Notes: generated by a model not told the origin, from the sequence alone. A DNA stretch of 33,815 nucleotides from Saccoglossus kowalevskii (GCF_000003605.2 NW_003122991.1:1-33815); one strand, 5' to 3'. Shown: positions 1 through 11,171, numbered from the stretch's first letter. Numbers and translations: made by a program.

Positions 1-1
1 C

Positions 2-145
2 CCGGATCTCAGTTATGCATGGACGGATTTCATTCAAATTTGGTACATACATTAAACATTATAGGACCTTGATGCACGTCATTTTTTTTTCGGATCAAGT
101 TCGAAATAGCCGACTGGCGGCCATTTTGTTTTAAAGAATTCAGTT
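2..145 (+). repeat. Degenerate old tandem repeat, copy 1
   Basis: First of three diverged, same-orientation copies. It opens with CCGGATCTCAG, followed by a TGCATGGACGGATT stretch, and carries CGAAAT and GGCCATTTT (119-127) near its end. The same landmarks recur in the next copy at offsets of 144-148 bp. Divergence is high, so only an eye alignment supports it. GGCCATTTT-type motifs are common in dispersed repeats of marine invertebrate genomes, but I cannot assign a family. Confidence 0.55.
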
Positions 146-320
146 CTGGATCCGTATCAGACATGTCTGGATTGATCAAGTTCAAACTTCACACACACAA
201 AGTACATCATGTCACAAATAGATATGTGCATTTGTTTCATGATCTGCTTAACAATAGCGAAATGATGGCCATTTTAAGGCCGAAAATGCATCAAAATCAC
301 GTATTTTCACAATTCCAGAA
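146..320 (+). repeat. Degenerate old tandem repeat, copy 2
   Basis: Second copy, opening with CTGGATCCGTATCAG. It shares GGCCATTTT (267-275) with copy 1 and CATGATCTGCTT (238-249) with copy 3. The copy is longer than copy 1 because of an extra segment after GGCCATTTT. Confidence 0.55.
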
Positions 321-410
321 CCGGATCTCAGTCATGCATGGATGGATTTTGTTCAGATTTAGCACAATGTGTTGTACATATGCATGTGCATTTCGGTCAT
401 GATCTGCTTT
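321..410 (+). repeat. Degenerate old tandem repeat, copy 3 (truncated)
   Basis: Third copy, opening with CCGGATCTCAG exactly as copy 1 does and ending with CATGATCTGCTT (398-409), which matches copy 2 at a 160-bp offset. The GGCCATTTT half is absent. The sequence from about 411 to 462 matches neither this repeat nor the satellite. Confidence 0.5.
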
Positions 411-486
411 GAATGTATATGTCACTCAAATATGAACGGAACGGGGACGTGTCATTGACAATGACTTGTTCTGTGTATGTATTGGT

Positions 487-555
487 GTGAGTGAATCTAC
501 TGCTGGCTCTGATGTAGCAAGTAAGTTGTACTTATTATTCTGTGTGTGTATTGGT
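487..555 (+). repeat. Reference unit used for numbering (first full unit)
   Basis: First complete unit, starting at GTGAG. All unit positions in this annotation count from here. Landmarks: common variable sites at 10 (t/g) and 12 (t/c), at 20 (a/g), at 31-33 (GCA codon; occasionally GTA, ACA, TCA or a GTTAG form), at 56 (g/c/a/t) and at 60 (g/a). The dyad TAAGT-TGT-ACTTA lies at unit positions 36-48. The GT-rich segment spans positions 55-69 and continues into the next GTGAGTG. Confidence 0.95.
522..534 (+). other. Short dyad symmetry, first instance (repeated in almost every unit)
   Basis: TAAGT, spacer TGT, ACTTA: a perfect 5-bp inverted repeat. In RNA the stem can extend to 7 pairs, because the flanking AG pairs with UU through one A-U and one G-U wobble. 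The left arm contains GTAAGT, the ideal intronic part of a splice donor. The element recurs once per 69 bp across the array and is disturbed in only a small minority of units, for example those with GTAGG (1768, 2110), GTAAGC (10932, 27340), GTAAGG (6044) or TTATACTT (33136). Confidence 0.85.
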
Positions 556-2073
556 GTGAGTGAATCTACTGCTGGCTCTGATGTTGCAAGTAAGTTGTAC
601 TTATTATTATGTGTATGTATTGGTGTGAGTGAATCTACTGCTGGCTCTGATGTAGCAAGTAAGTTGTACTTATTATTCTGTGTGTGTATTGGTGTGAGTG
701 AAGCTACTGCTGACTCTGATGTAGCAAGTAAGTTGTACTTATTATTCTGTGTGTGTATTGGTGTGAGTGAATCCACTGCTGACTCTGATGTAGCAAGTAA
801 GTTGTACTTATTATTCTGTGTGTGTATTGGTGTGAGTGAAGCTACTGCTGACTCTGATGTTGCAAAAAAGTTGTACTTATTATTATGTGTATGTATTGGT
901 GTGAGTGAATCTACTGCTGGCTCTGATGTAGCAAGTAAGTTGTACTTATTATTCTGTGTGTGTATTGGTGTGAGTGAAGCTACTGCTGACTCTGATGTAG
1001 CAAGTAAGTTGTACTTATTATTCTGTGTGTGTATTGGTGTGAGTGAAGCTACTGCTGGCTCTGATTGTATCAAGTAAGTTGTACTTATTATTCTGTGTAT
1101 GTATTGGTGTGAGTGAAGCTACTGCTGGCTCTGATGTACAAGTAAGTTGTACTTATTATTCTGTGTGTGTATTGGTGTGAGTGAATCTACTGCTGACTCT
1201 GATGTAGCAAGTAAGTTGTACTTATTATTCTGTGTGTGTATTGGTGTGAGTGAATCTACTGCTGGCTCTGATGTAGTTAGTAAGTTGTACTTATTATTCT
1301 GTGTGTGTATTGGTGTGAGTGAATCTACTGCTGACTCTGATGTAGCAAGTAAGTTGTACTTATTATTCTGTGTATGTATTGGTGTGAGTGAATCTACTGC
1401 TGACTCTGATGTAGTAAGTAAGTTGTACTTATTATTCTGTGTGTGTATTGGTGTGAGTGAATCTACTGCTGACTCTGATGTAGCAAGTAAGTTGTACTTA
1501 TTATTCTGTGTGTGTATTGGTGTGAGTGAATCTACTGCTGACTCTGATGTAGCAAGTAAGTTGTACTTATTATTCTGTGTGTGTATTGGTGTGAGTGAAT
1601 CTACTGCTGACTCTGATGTAGCAAGTAAGTTGTACTTATTATTCTGTGTATGTATTGGTGTGAGTGAAGCTAGTGCTGACTCTGATGTAGCAAGTAAGTT
1701 GTACTTATTATTCTGTGTGTGTATTGGTGTGAGTGAATCTACTGCTGACTCTGATGTAGCAAGTAGGTTGTACTTATTATTCTCTGTGTGTATTGGTGTG
1801 AGTGAATCTACTGCTGACTCTGATGTAGCAAGTAAGTTGTACTTATTATTCTCTGTGTGTATTGGTGTGAGTGAATCTACTGCTGACTCTGATGTAGCAA
1901 GTAAGTTGTACTTATTATTCTGTGTGTGTATTGGTGTGAGTGAATCTACTGCTGACTCTGATGTAGCAAGTAAGTTGTACTTATTATTCTGTGTATGTAT
2001 TGGTGTGAGTGAATCTACTGCTGGCTCTGATGTAGCAAGTAAGTTGTACTTATTATTCTGTGTGTGTATTGGT

Positions 2074-2746
2074 GTGAGTGAATCTACTGCTGACTCTGAT
2101 GTAGCAAGTAGGTTGTACTTATTATTCTGCGTGTGTATTGGTGTGAGTGAATCTACTGCTGACTCTGATGTAGCAAGTAAGTTGTACTTATTATTCTCTG
2201 TGTGTATTGGTGTGAGTGAATCTACTGCTGACTCTGATGTAGCAAGTAAGTTGTACTTATTATTCTGTGTGTGTATTGGTGTGAGTGAATCTACTGCTGA
2301 CTCTGATGTAGCAAGTAAGTTGTACTTATTATTCTGTGTATGTATTGGTGTGAGTGAAGCTACTGCTGACTCTGATGTAGCAAGTAAGTTGTACTTATTA
2401 TTCTGTGTGTGTATTGGTGTGAGTGAATCTACTGCTGACTCTGATGTAGCAAGTAAGTTGTACTTATTATTCTGTGTGTGTATTGGTGTGAGTGAATCTA
2501 CTGCTGGCTCTGATGTAGCAAGTAAGTTGTACTTATTATTCTGTGTGTGTATTGGTGTGAGTGAATCTACTGCTGACTCTGATGTAGCAAGTAAGTTGTA
2601 CTTATTATTCTGTGTGTGTATTGGTGTGAGTGAATCTACTGCTGGCTCTGATGTAGTTAGTAAGTTGTACTTATTATTCTGTGTGTGTATTGGTGTGAGT
2701 GAATCTACTGGTGACTCTGATGTAGCAAGTAAGTTGTACTTATTAT
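2074..2746 (+). repeat. Higher-order block A, copy 1 (about 10 units)
   Basis: Ordered series of rare variants: GTAGGTTG with TTCTGCGTGTG (2130), then TTCTCTGTG, later GAAGCT (2356), then DVVSK-type GTAGTTAGTAAG (GTT at 2656), then ACTGGTGAC (2707). The same order and spacing are found at 30819-31491 (constant offset 28,745 bp) and, with small differences, at 17298-17970 (offset 15,224 bp). The copy ends at a scrambled stretch at 2744-2760. Confidence 0.88.
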
Positions 2747-3662
2747 TTCTGTTGTTTGTATTGGTGTGAGTGAAGCTACTTCTGGCTCTGATGTAGCAAG
2801 TAAGTTGTACTTATTATTCTGTGTATGTATTGGTGTGAGTGAAGCTACTGCTGGCTCTGATGTAGCAAGTAAGTTGTACTTATTATTCTGTGTGTGTATT
2901 GGTGTGAGTGAAGCTACTGCTGGCTCTGATGTAACAAGTAAGTTGTACTTATTATTCTGTGTATGTATTGGTGTGAGTGAAGCTACTGCTGACTCTGATG
3001 TATCAAGTAATTTGTACTTATTATTCTGTGTATGTATTGGTGTGAGTGAATCTACTTCTGGCTCTGATGTAGCAAGTAAGTTGTACTTATTATTCTGTGT
3101 GTGTATTGGAGTGAATGAATCTACTGCTGACTCTGATGTAGCAAGTAAGTTGTACTTATTATTCCGTGTGTGTATTGGTGTGAGTGAATCTACTGCTGAC
3201 TCTGATGTAGCAAGTAAGTTGTACTTATTATTCTGTGTATGTATTGGTGTGAGTGAATCTACTGCTGGCTCTGATGTAGCAAGTAAGTTGTACTTATTAT
3301 TCTGTGTGTGTATTGGTGTGAGTGAAGCTACTGCTGGCTCTGATGTAGCAAGTAAGTTGTACTTATTATTCTGTGTATGTATTGGTGTGAGTGAAGCTAC
3401 TGCTGGCTCTGATGTAGCAAGTAAGTTGTACTTATTATTCTGTGTGTGTATTGGTGTGAGTGAAGCTACTGCTGGCTCTGATGTAGCAAGTAAGTTGTAC
3501 TTATTATTCTGTGTGTGTATTGGTGTGAGTGAAGCTACTGCTGGCTCTGATGTAGCAAGTAAGTTGTACTTATTATTCTGTGTGTGTATTGGTGTGAGTG
3601 AAGCTACTGCTGACTCTGATGTAGCAAGTAAGTTGTACTTATTATTCTGTGTGTGTATTGGT

Positions 3663-4076
3663 GTGAGTGAATCTACTGCTGGCTCTGATGTAGCAAGTAA
3701 GTTGTACTTATTATTCTATGTATGTATTGGTGTGAGTGAAGCTACTGCTGGCTCTGATGTAGCAAGTAAGTTGTACTTATTATTCTGTGTGTGTATTGGT
3801 GTGAGTGAATCTACTGCTGGCTCTGATGTTGCAAATAAGTTGTACTTATTATTATGTGTATGTATTGGTGTGAGTGAATCTACTGCTGGCTCTGATGTAG
3901 CAAGTAAGTTGTACTTATTATTCTGTGTGTGTATTGGTGTGAGTGAAGCTACTGCTGACTCTGATGTAGCAAGTAAGTTGTACTTATTATTCTGTGCGTG
4001 TATTGGTGTGAGTGAATCTACTGCTGACTCTGATGTAGCAAGTAAGTTGTACTTATTATTCTGTGTATGTATTGGT
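3663..4076 (+). repeat. Higher-order block C, copy 1 (6 units)
   Basis: Marker order: TTCTATGTATG, GAAGCT unit, GTTGCAAATAAG (GTT at 3828) with TTATTATGTGTATG, ordinary unit, GAAGCT unit, then TTCTGTGCGTG (near 3996). The GTT marker recurs 2,826 bp later (41 units less one 3-bp deletion) and again 1,794 bp after that (26 units exactly). Confidence 0.87.
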
Positions 4077-6488
4077 GTGAGTGAATCTACTGCTGACTCT
4101 GATGTAGCAAGTAAGTTGTACTTATTATTCTGTGTATGTATTGGTGTGAGTGAATCTACTGCTGACTCTGATGTAGCAAGTAAGTTGTACTTATTATTCT
4201 GTGTGTGTATTGGTGTGAGTGAAGCTACTGCTGGCTCTGATGTAGCAAGTAAGTTGTACTTATTATTCTGTGTATGTATTGGTGTGAGTGAAGCTACTGC
4301 TGGCTCTGATGTAGCAAGTAAGTTGTACTTATTATTCTGTGTATGTATTGGTGTGAGTGAATCTACTGCTGGCTCTGATGTAGCAAGTAAGTTGTACTTA
4401 TTATTCTGTGTATGTATTGGTGTGAGTGAATCTACTGCTGGCTCTGATGTAGCAAGTAAGTTGTACTTATTATTCTGTGTATGTATTGGTGTGAGTGAAT
4501 CTACTGCTAGCTCTGATGTAGCAAGTAAGTTGTACTTATTATTCTGTGTGTGTATTGGTGTGAGTGAATCTACTGCTGACTCTGATGTAGCAAGTAAGTT
4601 GTACTTATTATTCTGTGTATGTATTGGTGTGAGTGAATCTACTGCTGACTCTGATGTAGCAAGTAAGTTGTACTTATTATTCTGTGTATGTATTGGTGTG
4701 AGTGAATCTACTGCTGACTCTGATGTAGCAAGTAAGTTGTACTTATTATTCTGTGTGTGTATTGGTGTGAGTGAATCTACTGCTGGCTCTGATGTAGCAA
4801 GTAAGTTGTACTTATTATTCTGTGTGTGTATTGGTGTGAGTGAATCTACTGCTGACTCTGATGTAGCAAGTAAGTTGTACTTATTATTCTGTGTATGTAT
4901 TGGTGTGAGTGAAGCTACTCCTGGCTCTGATGTAGCAAGTAAGTTGTACTTATTGTTCTGTGTGTGTATTGGTGTGAGTGAATCTACTGCTGGCTCTGAT
5001 GTAGCAAGTAAGTTGTACTTATTATTCTGTGTGTGTATTGGTGTGAGTGAATCTACTGCTGGCTCTGATGTAGCAAGTAAGTTGTACTTATTATTCTGTG
5101 TGTGTATTGGTGTGAGTGAATCTACTGCTGACTCTGTAGCAAGTAAGTTGTACTTATTATTCTGTGTGTGTATTGGTGTGAGTGAATCTACTGCTGACTC
5201 TGATGTAGCAAGTAAGTTGTACTTATTATTCTGTGTATGTATTGGTGTGAGTGAATCTACTGCTGGCTCTGATGTAGCAAGTAAGTTGTACTTATTATTC
5301 TGTGTGTGTATTGGTGTGAGTGAATCCACTGCTGACTCTGATGTAGCAAGTAAGTTGTACTTATTATTCTGTGTGTGTATTGGTGTGAGTGAATCTACTG
5401 CTGGCTCTGATGTAGCAAGTAAGTTGTACTTATTATTCTGTGTATGTATTGGTGTGAGTGAAGCTACTCCTGGCTCTGATGTAGCAAGTAAGTTGTACTT
5501 ATTGTTCTGTGTGTGTATTGGTGTGAGTGAATCTACTGCTGGCTCTGATGTAGCAAGTAAGTTGTACTTATTATTCTGTGTATGTATTGGTGTGAGTGAA
5601 TCTACTGCTGGCTCTGATGTAGCAAGTAAGTTGTACTTATTATTCTGTGTATGTATTGGTGTGAGTGAATCTACTGCTGGCTCTGATGTAGCAAGTAAGT
5701 TGTACTTATTATTCTGTGTGTGTATTGGTGTGAGTGAATCTACTGCTGGCTCTGATGTAGCAAGTAAGTTGTACTTATTATTCTGTGTATGTATTGGTGT
5801 GAGTGAATCTACTGCTGGCTCTGATGTAGCAAGTAAGTTGTACTTATTATTCTGTGTATGTATTGGTGTGAGTGAATCTACTGCTGACTCTGATGTAGCA
5901 AGTAAGTTGTACTTATTATTCTGTGTATGTATTGGTGTGAGTGAATCTACTGCTGGCTCTGATGTAGCAAGTAAGTTGTACTTATTATTCTGTGTATGTA
6001 TTGGTGTGAGTGAATCTACTGCTGGCTCTGATGTAGCAAGTAAGGTGTACTTATTATTCTGTGTATGTATTGGTGTGAGTGAATCTACTGCTGACTCTGA
6101 TGTAGCAAGTAAGTTGTACTTATTATTCTGTGTATGTATTGGTGTGAGTGAATCTACTGCTGACTCTGATGTAGCAAGTAAGTTGTACTTATTATTCTGT
6201 GTGTGTATTGGTGTGAGTGAAGCTACTGCTGACTCTGATGTAGCAAGTAAGTTGTACTTATTATTCTGTGTATGTATTGGTGTGAGTGAAGCTACTGCTG
6301 ACTCTGATGTAGCAAGTAAGTTGTACTTATTATTCTGTGTGTGTATTGGTGTGAGTGAATCCACTGCTGACTCTGATGTAGCAAGTAAGTTGTACTTATT
6401 ATTCTGTGTGTGTATTGGTGTGAGTGAAGCTACTGCTGACTCTGATGTAGCAAGTAAGTTGTACTTATTATTCTGTGTGTGTATTGGT

Positions 6489-6902
6489 GTGAGTGAATCT
6501 ACTGCTGGCTCTGATGTAGCAAGTAAGTTGTACTTATTATTCTATGTATGTATTGGTGTGAGTGAAGCTACTGCTGGCTCTGATGTAGCAAGTAAGTTGT
6601 ACTTATTATTCTGTGTGTGTATTGGTGTGAGTGAATCTACTGCTGGCTCTGATGTTGCAAATAAGTTGTACTTATTATTATGTGTATGTATTGGTGTGAG
6701 TGAATCTACTTCTGGCTATGATGTAGCAAGTAAGTTGTACTTATTATTCTGTGTGTGTATTGGTGTGAGTGAAGCTACTGCTGACTCTGATGTAGCAAGT
6801 AAGTTGTACTTATTATTCTGTGTGTGTATTGGTGTGAGTGAATCTACTGCTGACTCTGATGTAGCAAGTAAGTTGTACTTATTATTCTGTGTATGTATTG
6901 GT
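6489..6902 (+). repeat. Higher-order block C, copy 2 (6 units)
   Basis: Repeats TTCTATGTATG and GTTGCAAATAAG (GTT at 6654) with TTATTATGTGTATG. A private change, GGCTATGATG near 6715, replaces GGCTCTGATG. This creates the TAG that closes the minus-strand open frame here. Confidence 0.85.
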
Positions 6903-8282
6903 GTGAGTGAATCTACTGCTGACTCTGATGTAGCAAGTAAGTTGTACTTATTATTCTGTGTGTGTATTGGTGTGAGTGAATCTACTGCTGACTCTGATGT
7001 AGCAAGTAAGTTGTACTTATTATTCTGTGTGTGTATTGGTGTGAGTGAATCTACTGCTGACTCTGATGTAGCAAGTAAGTTGTACTTATTATTCTGTGTA
7101 TGTATTGGTGTGAGTGAATCTACTGCTGACTCTGATGTAGCAAGTAAGTTGTACTTATTATTCTGTGTATGTATTGGTGTGAGTGAATCTACTGCTGACT
7201 CTGATGTAGCAAGTAAGTTGTACTTATTATTCTGTGTATGTATTGGTGTGAGTGAATCTACTGCTGGCTCTGATGTAGCAAGTAAGTTGTACTTATTATT
7301 CTGTGTATGTATTGGTGTGAGTGAAGCTACTGCTGACTCTGATGTAGCAAGTAAGTTGTACTTATTATTCTGTGTATGTATTGGTGTGAGTGAATCTACT
7401 GCTGACTCTGATGTAGCAAGTAAGTTGTACTTATTATTCTGTGTATGTATTGGTGTGAGTGAATCTACTGCTGACTCTGATGTAGCAAGTAAGTTGTACT
7501 TATTATTCTGTGTGTGTATTGGTGTGAGTGAATCTACTGCTGGCTCTGATGTAGCAAGTAAGTTGTACTTATTATTCTGTGTATGTATTGGTGTGAGTGA
7601 ATCTACTGCTGGCTCTGATGTAGCAAGTAAGTTGTACTTATTATTCTCTGTGTGTATTGGTGTGAGTGAAGCTACTGCTGACTCTGATGTAGCAAGTAAG
7701 TTGTACTTATTATTCTGTGTATGTATTGGTGTGAGTGAATCCACTGCTGGCTCTGATGTAGCAAGTAAGTTGTACTTATTATTCTGTGTGTGTATTGGTG
7801 TGAGTGAAGCTACTGCTGGCTCTGATGTAGCAAATAAGTTGTACTTATTATTATGTGTATGTATTGGTGTGAGTGAATCTACTGCTGGCTCTGATGTAGC
7901 AAGTAAGTTGTACTTATTATTCCGTGTGTGTATTGGTGTGAGTGAAGCTACTGCTGACTCTGATGTAGCAAGTAAGTTGTACTTATTATTCTGTGTGTGT
8001 ATTGGTGCGAGTGAAGCTACTGCTGGCTCTGATGTAGCAAGTAAGTTGTACTTATTATTCTGTGTATGTATTGGTGTGAGTGAAGCTACTGCTGACTCTG
8101 ATGTAGCAAGTAAGTTGTACTTATTATTCTGTGTATGTATTGGTGTGAGTGAATCTACTGCTGGCTCTGATGTAGCAAGTAAGTTGTACTTATTATTCTG
8201 TGTGTGTATTGGTGTGAGTGAAGCTACTGCTGGCTCTGATGTAGCAAGTAAGTTGTACTTATTATTCTGTGTGTGTATTGGT

Positions 8283-8696
8283 GTGAGTGAAGCTACTGCT
8301 GGCTCTGATGTAGCAAGTAAGTTGTACTTATTATTCTGTGTGTGTATTGGTGTGAGTGAAGCTACTGCTGACTCTGATGTAGCAAGTAAGTTGTACTTAT
8401 TATTCTGTGTGTGTATTGGTGTGAGTGAATCTACTGCTGGCTCTGATGTTGCAAATAAGTTGTACTTATTATTATGTGTATGTATTGGTGTGAGTGAATC
8501 TACTGCTGGCTCTGATGTAGCAAGTAAGTTGTACTTATTATTCTGTGTGTGTATTGGTGTGAGTGAAGCTACTGCTGACTCTGATGTAGCAAGTAAGTTG
8601 TACTTATTATTCTGTGCGTGTATTGGTGTGAGTGAATCTACTGCTGACTCTGATGTAGCAAGTAAGTTGTACTTATTATTCTGTGTATGTATTGGT
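8283..8696 (+). repeat. Higher-order block C, copy 3 (about 4-6 units)
   Basis: Shares GTTGCAAATAAG (GTT at 8448), TTATTATGTGTATG and the rare TTCTGTGCGTG (near 8616) with copy 1, at an offset of 4,620 bp (67 units less the 3-bp deletion at 5137). The first two units do not match copies 1 and 2. Confidence 0.82.
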
Positions 8697-9593
8697 GTGA
8701 GTGAATCTACTGCTGACTCTGATGTAGCAAGTAAGTTGTACTTATTATTCTGTGTGTGTATTGGTGTGAGTGAAGCTACTGCTGACTCTGATGTAGCAAG
8801 TAAGTTGTACTTATTATTCTGTGTATGTATTGGTGTGAGTGAATCTACTGCTGACTCTGATGTAGCAAGTAAGTTGTACTTATTATTCTGTGTATGTATT
8901 GGTGTGAGTGAATCTACTGCTGACTCTGATGTAGCAAGTAAGTTGTACTTATTATTCTGTGTGTGTATTGGTGTGAGTGAAGCTACTGCTGACTCTGATG
9001 TAGCAAGTAAGTTGTACTTATTATTCTGTGTATGTATTGGTGTGAGTGAATCTACTGCTGGCTCTGATGTAGCAAGTAAGTTGTACTTATTATTCTGTGT
9101 GTGTATTGGTGTGAGTGAAGCTACTGCTGACTCTGATGTAGCAAGTAAGTTGTACTTATTATTCTGTGTGTGTATTGGTGTGAGTGAATCCACTGCTGAC
9201 TCTGATGTAGCAAGTAAGTTGTACTTATTATTCTGTGTGTGTATTGGTGTGAGTGAAGCTACTGCTGACTCTGATGTAGCAAGTAAGTTGTACTTATTAT
9301 TCTGTGTGTGTATTGGTGTGAGTGAATCCACTGCTGACTCTGATGTAGCAAGTAAGTTGTACTTATTATTCTCTGTGTGTATTGGTGTGAGTGAATCTAC
9401 TGCTGACTCTGATGTAGCAAGTAAGTTGTACTTATTATTCTGTGTATGTATTGGTGTGAGTGAATCTACTGCTGGCTCTGATGTAGCAAGTAAGTTGTAC
9501 TTATTATTCTGTGTATGTATTGGTGTGAGTGAATCTACTGCTGACTCTGATGTAGCAAGTAAGTTGTACTTATTATTCTGTGTGTGTATTGGT

Positions 9594-9938
9594 GTGAGTG
9601 AAGCTACTGCTGGCTCTGATGTAGCAAGTAAGTTGTACTTATTATTCTGTGTGTGTATTGGTGTGAGTGAATCTACTGCTGGCTCTGATGCAGCAAGTAA
9701 GTTGTACTTATTATTCTGTGTATGTATTGGTGTGAATGAAGCTACTGCTGGCTCTGATGTAGCAAGTAAGTTGTACTTATTATTCTGTGTGTGTATTGGT
9801 GTGAGTGAATCTACTGCTGGCTCTGATGTAGCAAGTAAGTTGTACTTATTATTCTTTGTGTGTATTGGTGTGAGTGAATCTACTGCTGACTCTGATGTAG
9901 CAAGTAAGTTGTACTTATTATTCTGTGTATGTATTGGT
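9594..9938 (+). repeat. Higher-order block D, copy 1 (5 units)
   Basis: Three rare variants in fixed order: GATGCAGCAAG (C at 9691), GTGTGAATGAAGCT, and TTCTTTGTGTG. The set recurs at 11172-11516, offset 1,578 bp, which is 23 units less the three GAT deletions that lie between them. Confidence 0.88.
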
Positions 9939-10214
9939 GTGAGTGAATCTACTGCTGGCTCTGATGTAGCAAGTAAGTTGTACTTATTATTCTGTGTGTG
10001 TATTGGTATGAGTGAATCTACTGCTGGCTCTGATGTAGCAAGTAAGTTGTACTTATTATTCTGTGTATGTATTGGTGTGAGTGAAGCTACTGCTGACTCT
10101 GATGTAGCAAGTAAGTTGTACTTATTATTCTGTGTGTGTATTGGTGAGAGTGAATCTACTGCTGGCTCTGATGTAGCAAGTAAGTTGTACTTATTATTCT
10201 GCGTGTGTATTGGT

Positions 10215-10895
10215 GTGAGTGAATCTACTGCTGACTCTGTAGCAAGTAAGTTGTACTTATTATTCTGTGTGTGTATTGGTGTGAGTGAATCTACTGCTGA
10301 CTCTGATGTAGCAAGTAAGTTGTACTTATTATTCTGTGTATGTATTGGTGTGAGTGAATCTACTGCTGGCTCTGATGTAGCAAGTAAGTTGTACTTATTA
10401 TTCTGTGTGTGTATTGGTGTGAGTGAATCTACTGCTGACTCTGTAGCGAGTAAGTTGTACTTATTATTCTGTGTGTGTATTGGTGTGAGTGAATCTACTG
10501 CTGACTCTGATGTAGCAAGTAAGTTGTACTTATTATTCTGTGTATATATTGGTGTGAGTGAATCTACTTCTGACTCTGATGTAGCAAGTAAGTTGTACTT
10601 ATTATTCTGTGTATGTATTGGTGTGAGTGAATCTACTGCTGGCTCTGATGTAGCAAGTAAGTTGTACTTATTATTCTGTGTGTGTATTGGTGTGAGTGAA
10701 TCTACTGCTGACTCTGTAGCAAGTAAGTTGTACTTATTATTCTGTGTGTGTATTGGTGTGAGTGAATCTACTGCTGACTCTGATGTAGCAAGTAAGTTGT
10801 ACTTATTATTCTGTGTATGTATTGGTGTGAGTGAATCTACTGCTGGCTCTGATGTAGCAAGTAAGTTGTACTTATTATTCTGTGTGTGTATTGGT
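10215..10895 (+). repeat. Three-unit higher-order repeat with a GAT-deleted unit
   Basis: Ten units in which a 66-bp form lacking GAT (GACTCTGTAGC, at 10239, 10443 and 10716) recurs after 3 and then 4 units. Each is followed by a GAC unit and a GGC unit. The middle cycle has one extra unit, with TGTATATATT and ACTTCTGAC. The single other GAT-deleted unit is at 5137. All four probably descend from one deletion. The block length, 681 bp, equals 10 x 69 - 9. Confidence 0.87.
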
Positions 10896-11171
10896 GTGAG
10901 TGAAGCTACTGCTGACTCTGATGTAGCAAGTAAGCTGTACTTATTATTCTGTGTATGTATTGGTGTGAGTGAAGCTACTGCTGACTCTGATGTAGCAAGT
11001 AAGTTGTACTTATTATTCTGTGTATGTATTGGTGTGAGTGAATCTACTGCTGGCTCTGATGTAGCAAGTAAGTTGTACTTATTATTCTGTGTATGTATTG
11101 GTGTGAGTGAAGCTACTGCTGGCTCTGATGTAGCAAGTAAGTTGTACTTATTATTCTGTGTGTGTATTGGT

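Larger units (their letters stand above)
1..462. other. Left flank, no gene seen; built of an older diverged repeat
   Basis: This stretch lies outside the 69-bp array and has a different, mixed-composition sequence. It contains no convincing coding region. The only open frame of note (163-402, 79 codons) runs across the diverged repeat copies and has no recognisable domain. No tRNA, promoter or transposon end could be identified. The junction with the satellite is abrupt: the text turns into the array at about 463-469, where a shortened version of the unit (ACTTG followed by TTCTGTGTATG) begins. Confidence 0.8.
487..969 (+). repeat. Higher-order block G, copy 1 (7 units)
   Basis: Seven-unit block carrying a GTTGCAAGTAAG unit (GTT at 583) and, four units later, a GTTGCAAAAAAG unit (GTT at 859), each followed by the TTATTATGTGTATG variant. 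The same pair with the same 276-bp spacing recurs at 13753 and 14029, at a constant offset of 13,170 bp. Confidence 0.85.

Noticed and set aside
51-61. TTAAACATTA present in both flanks (51-61 and 33569-33578) as a target-site duplication or attachment site
   Set aside because: It is a 10-bp AT-rich match that does not lie at the array edges, so chance is the simpler explanation.
163-402. A 79-codon open frame in the left flank
   Set aside because: It runs across two diverged copies of a non-coding repeat, has no recognisable domain and is of a length expected by chance.
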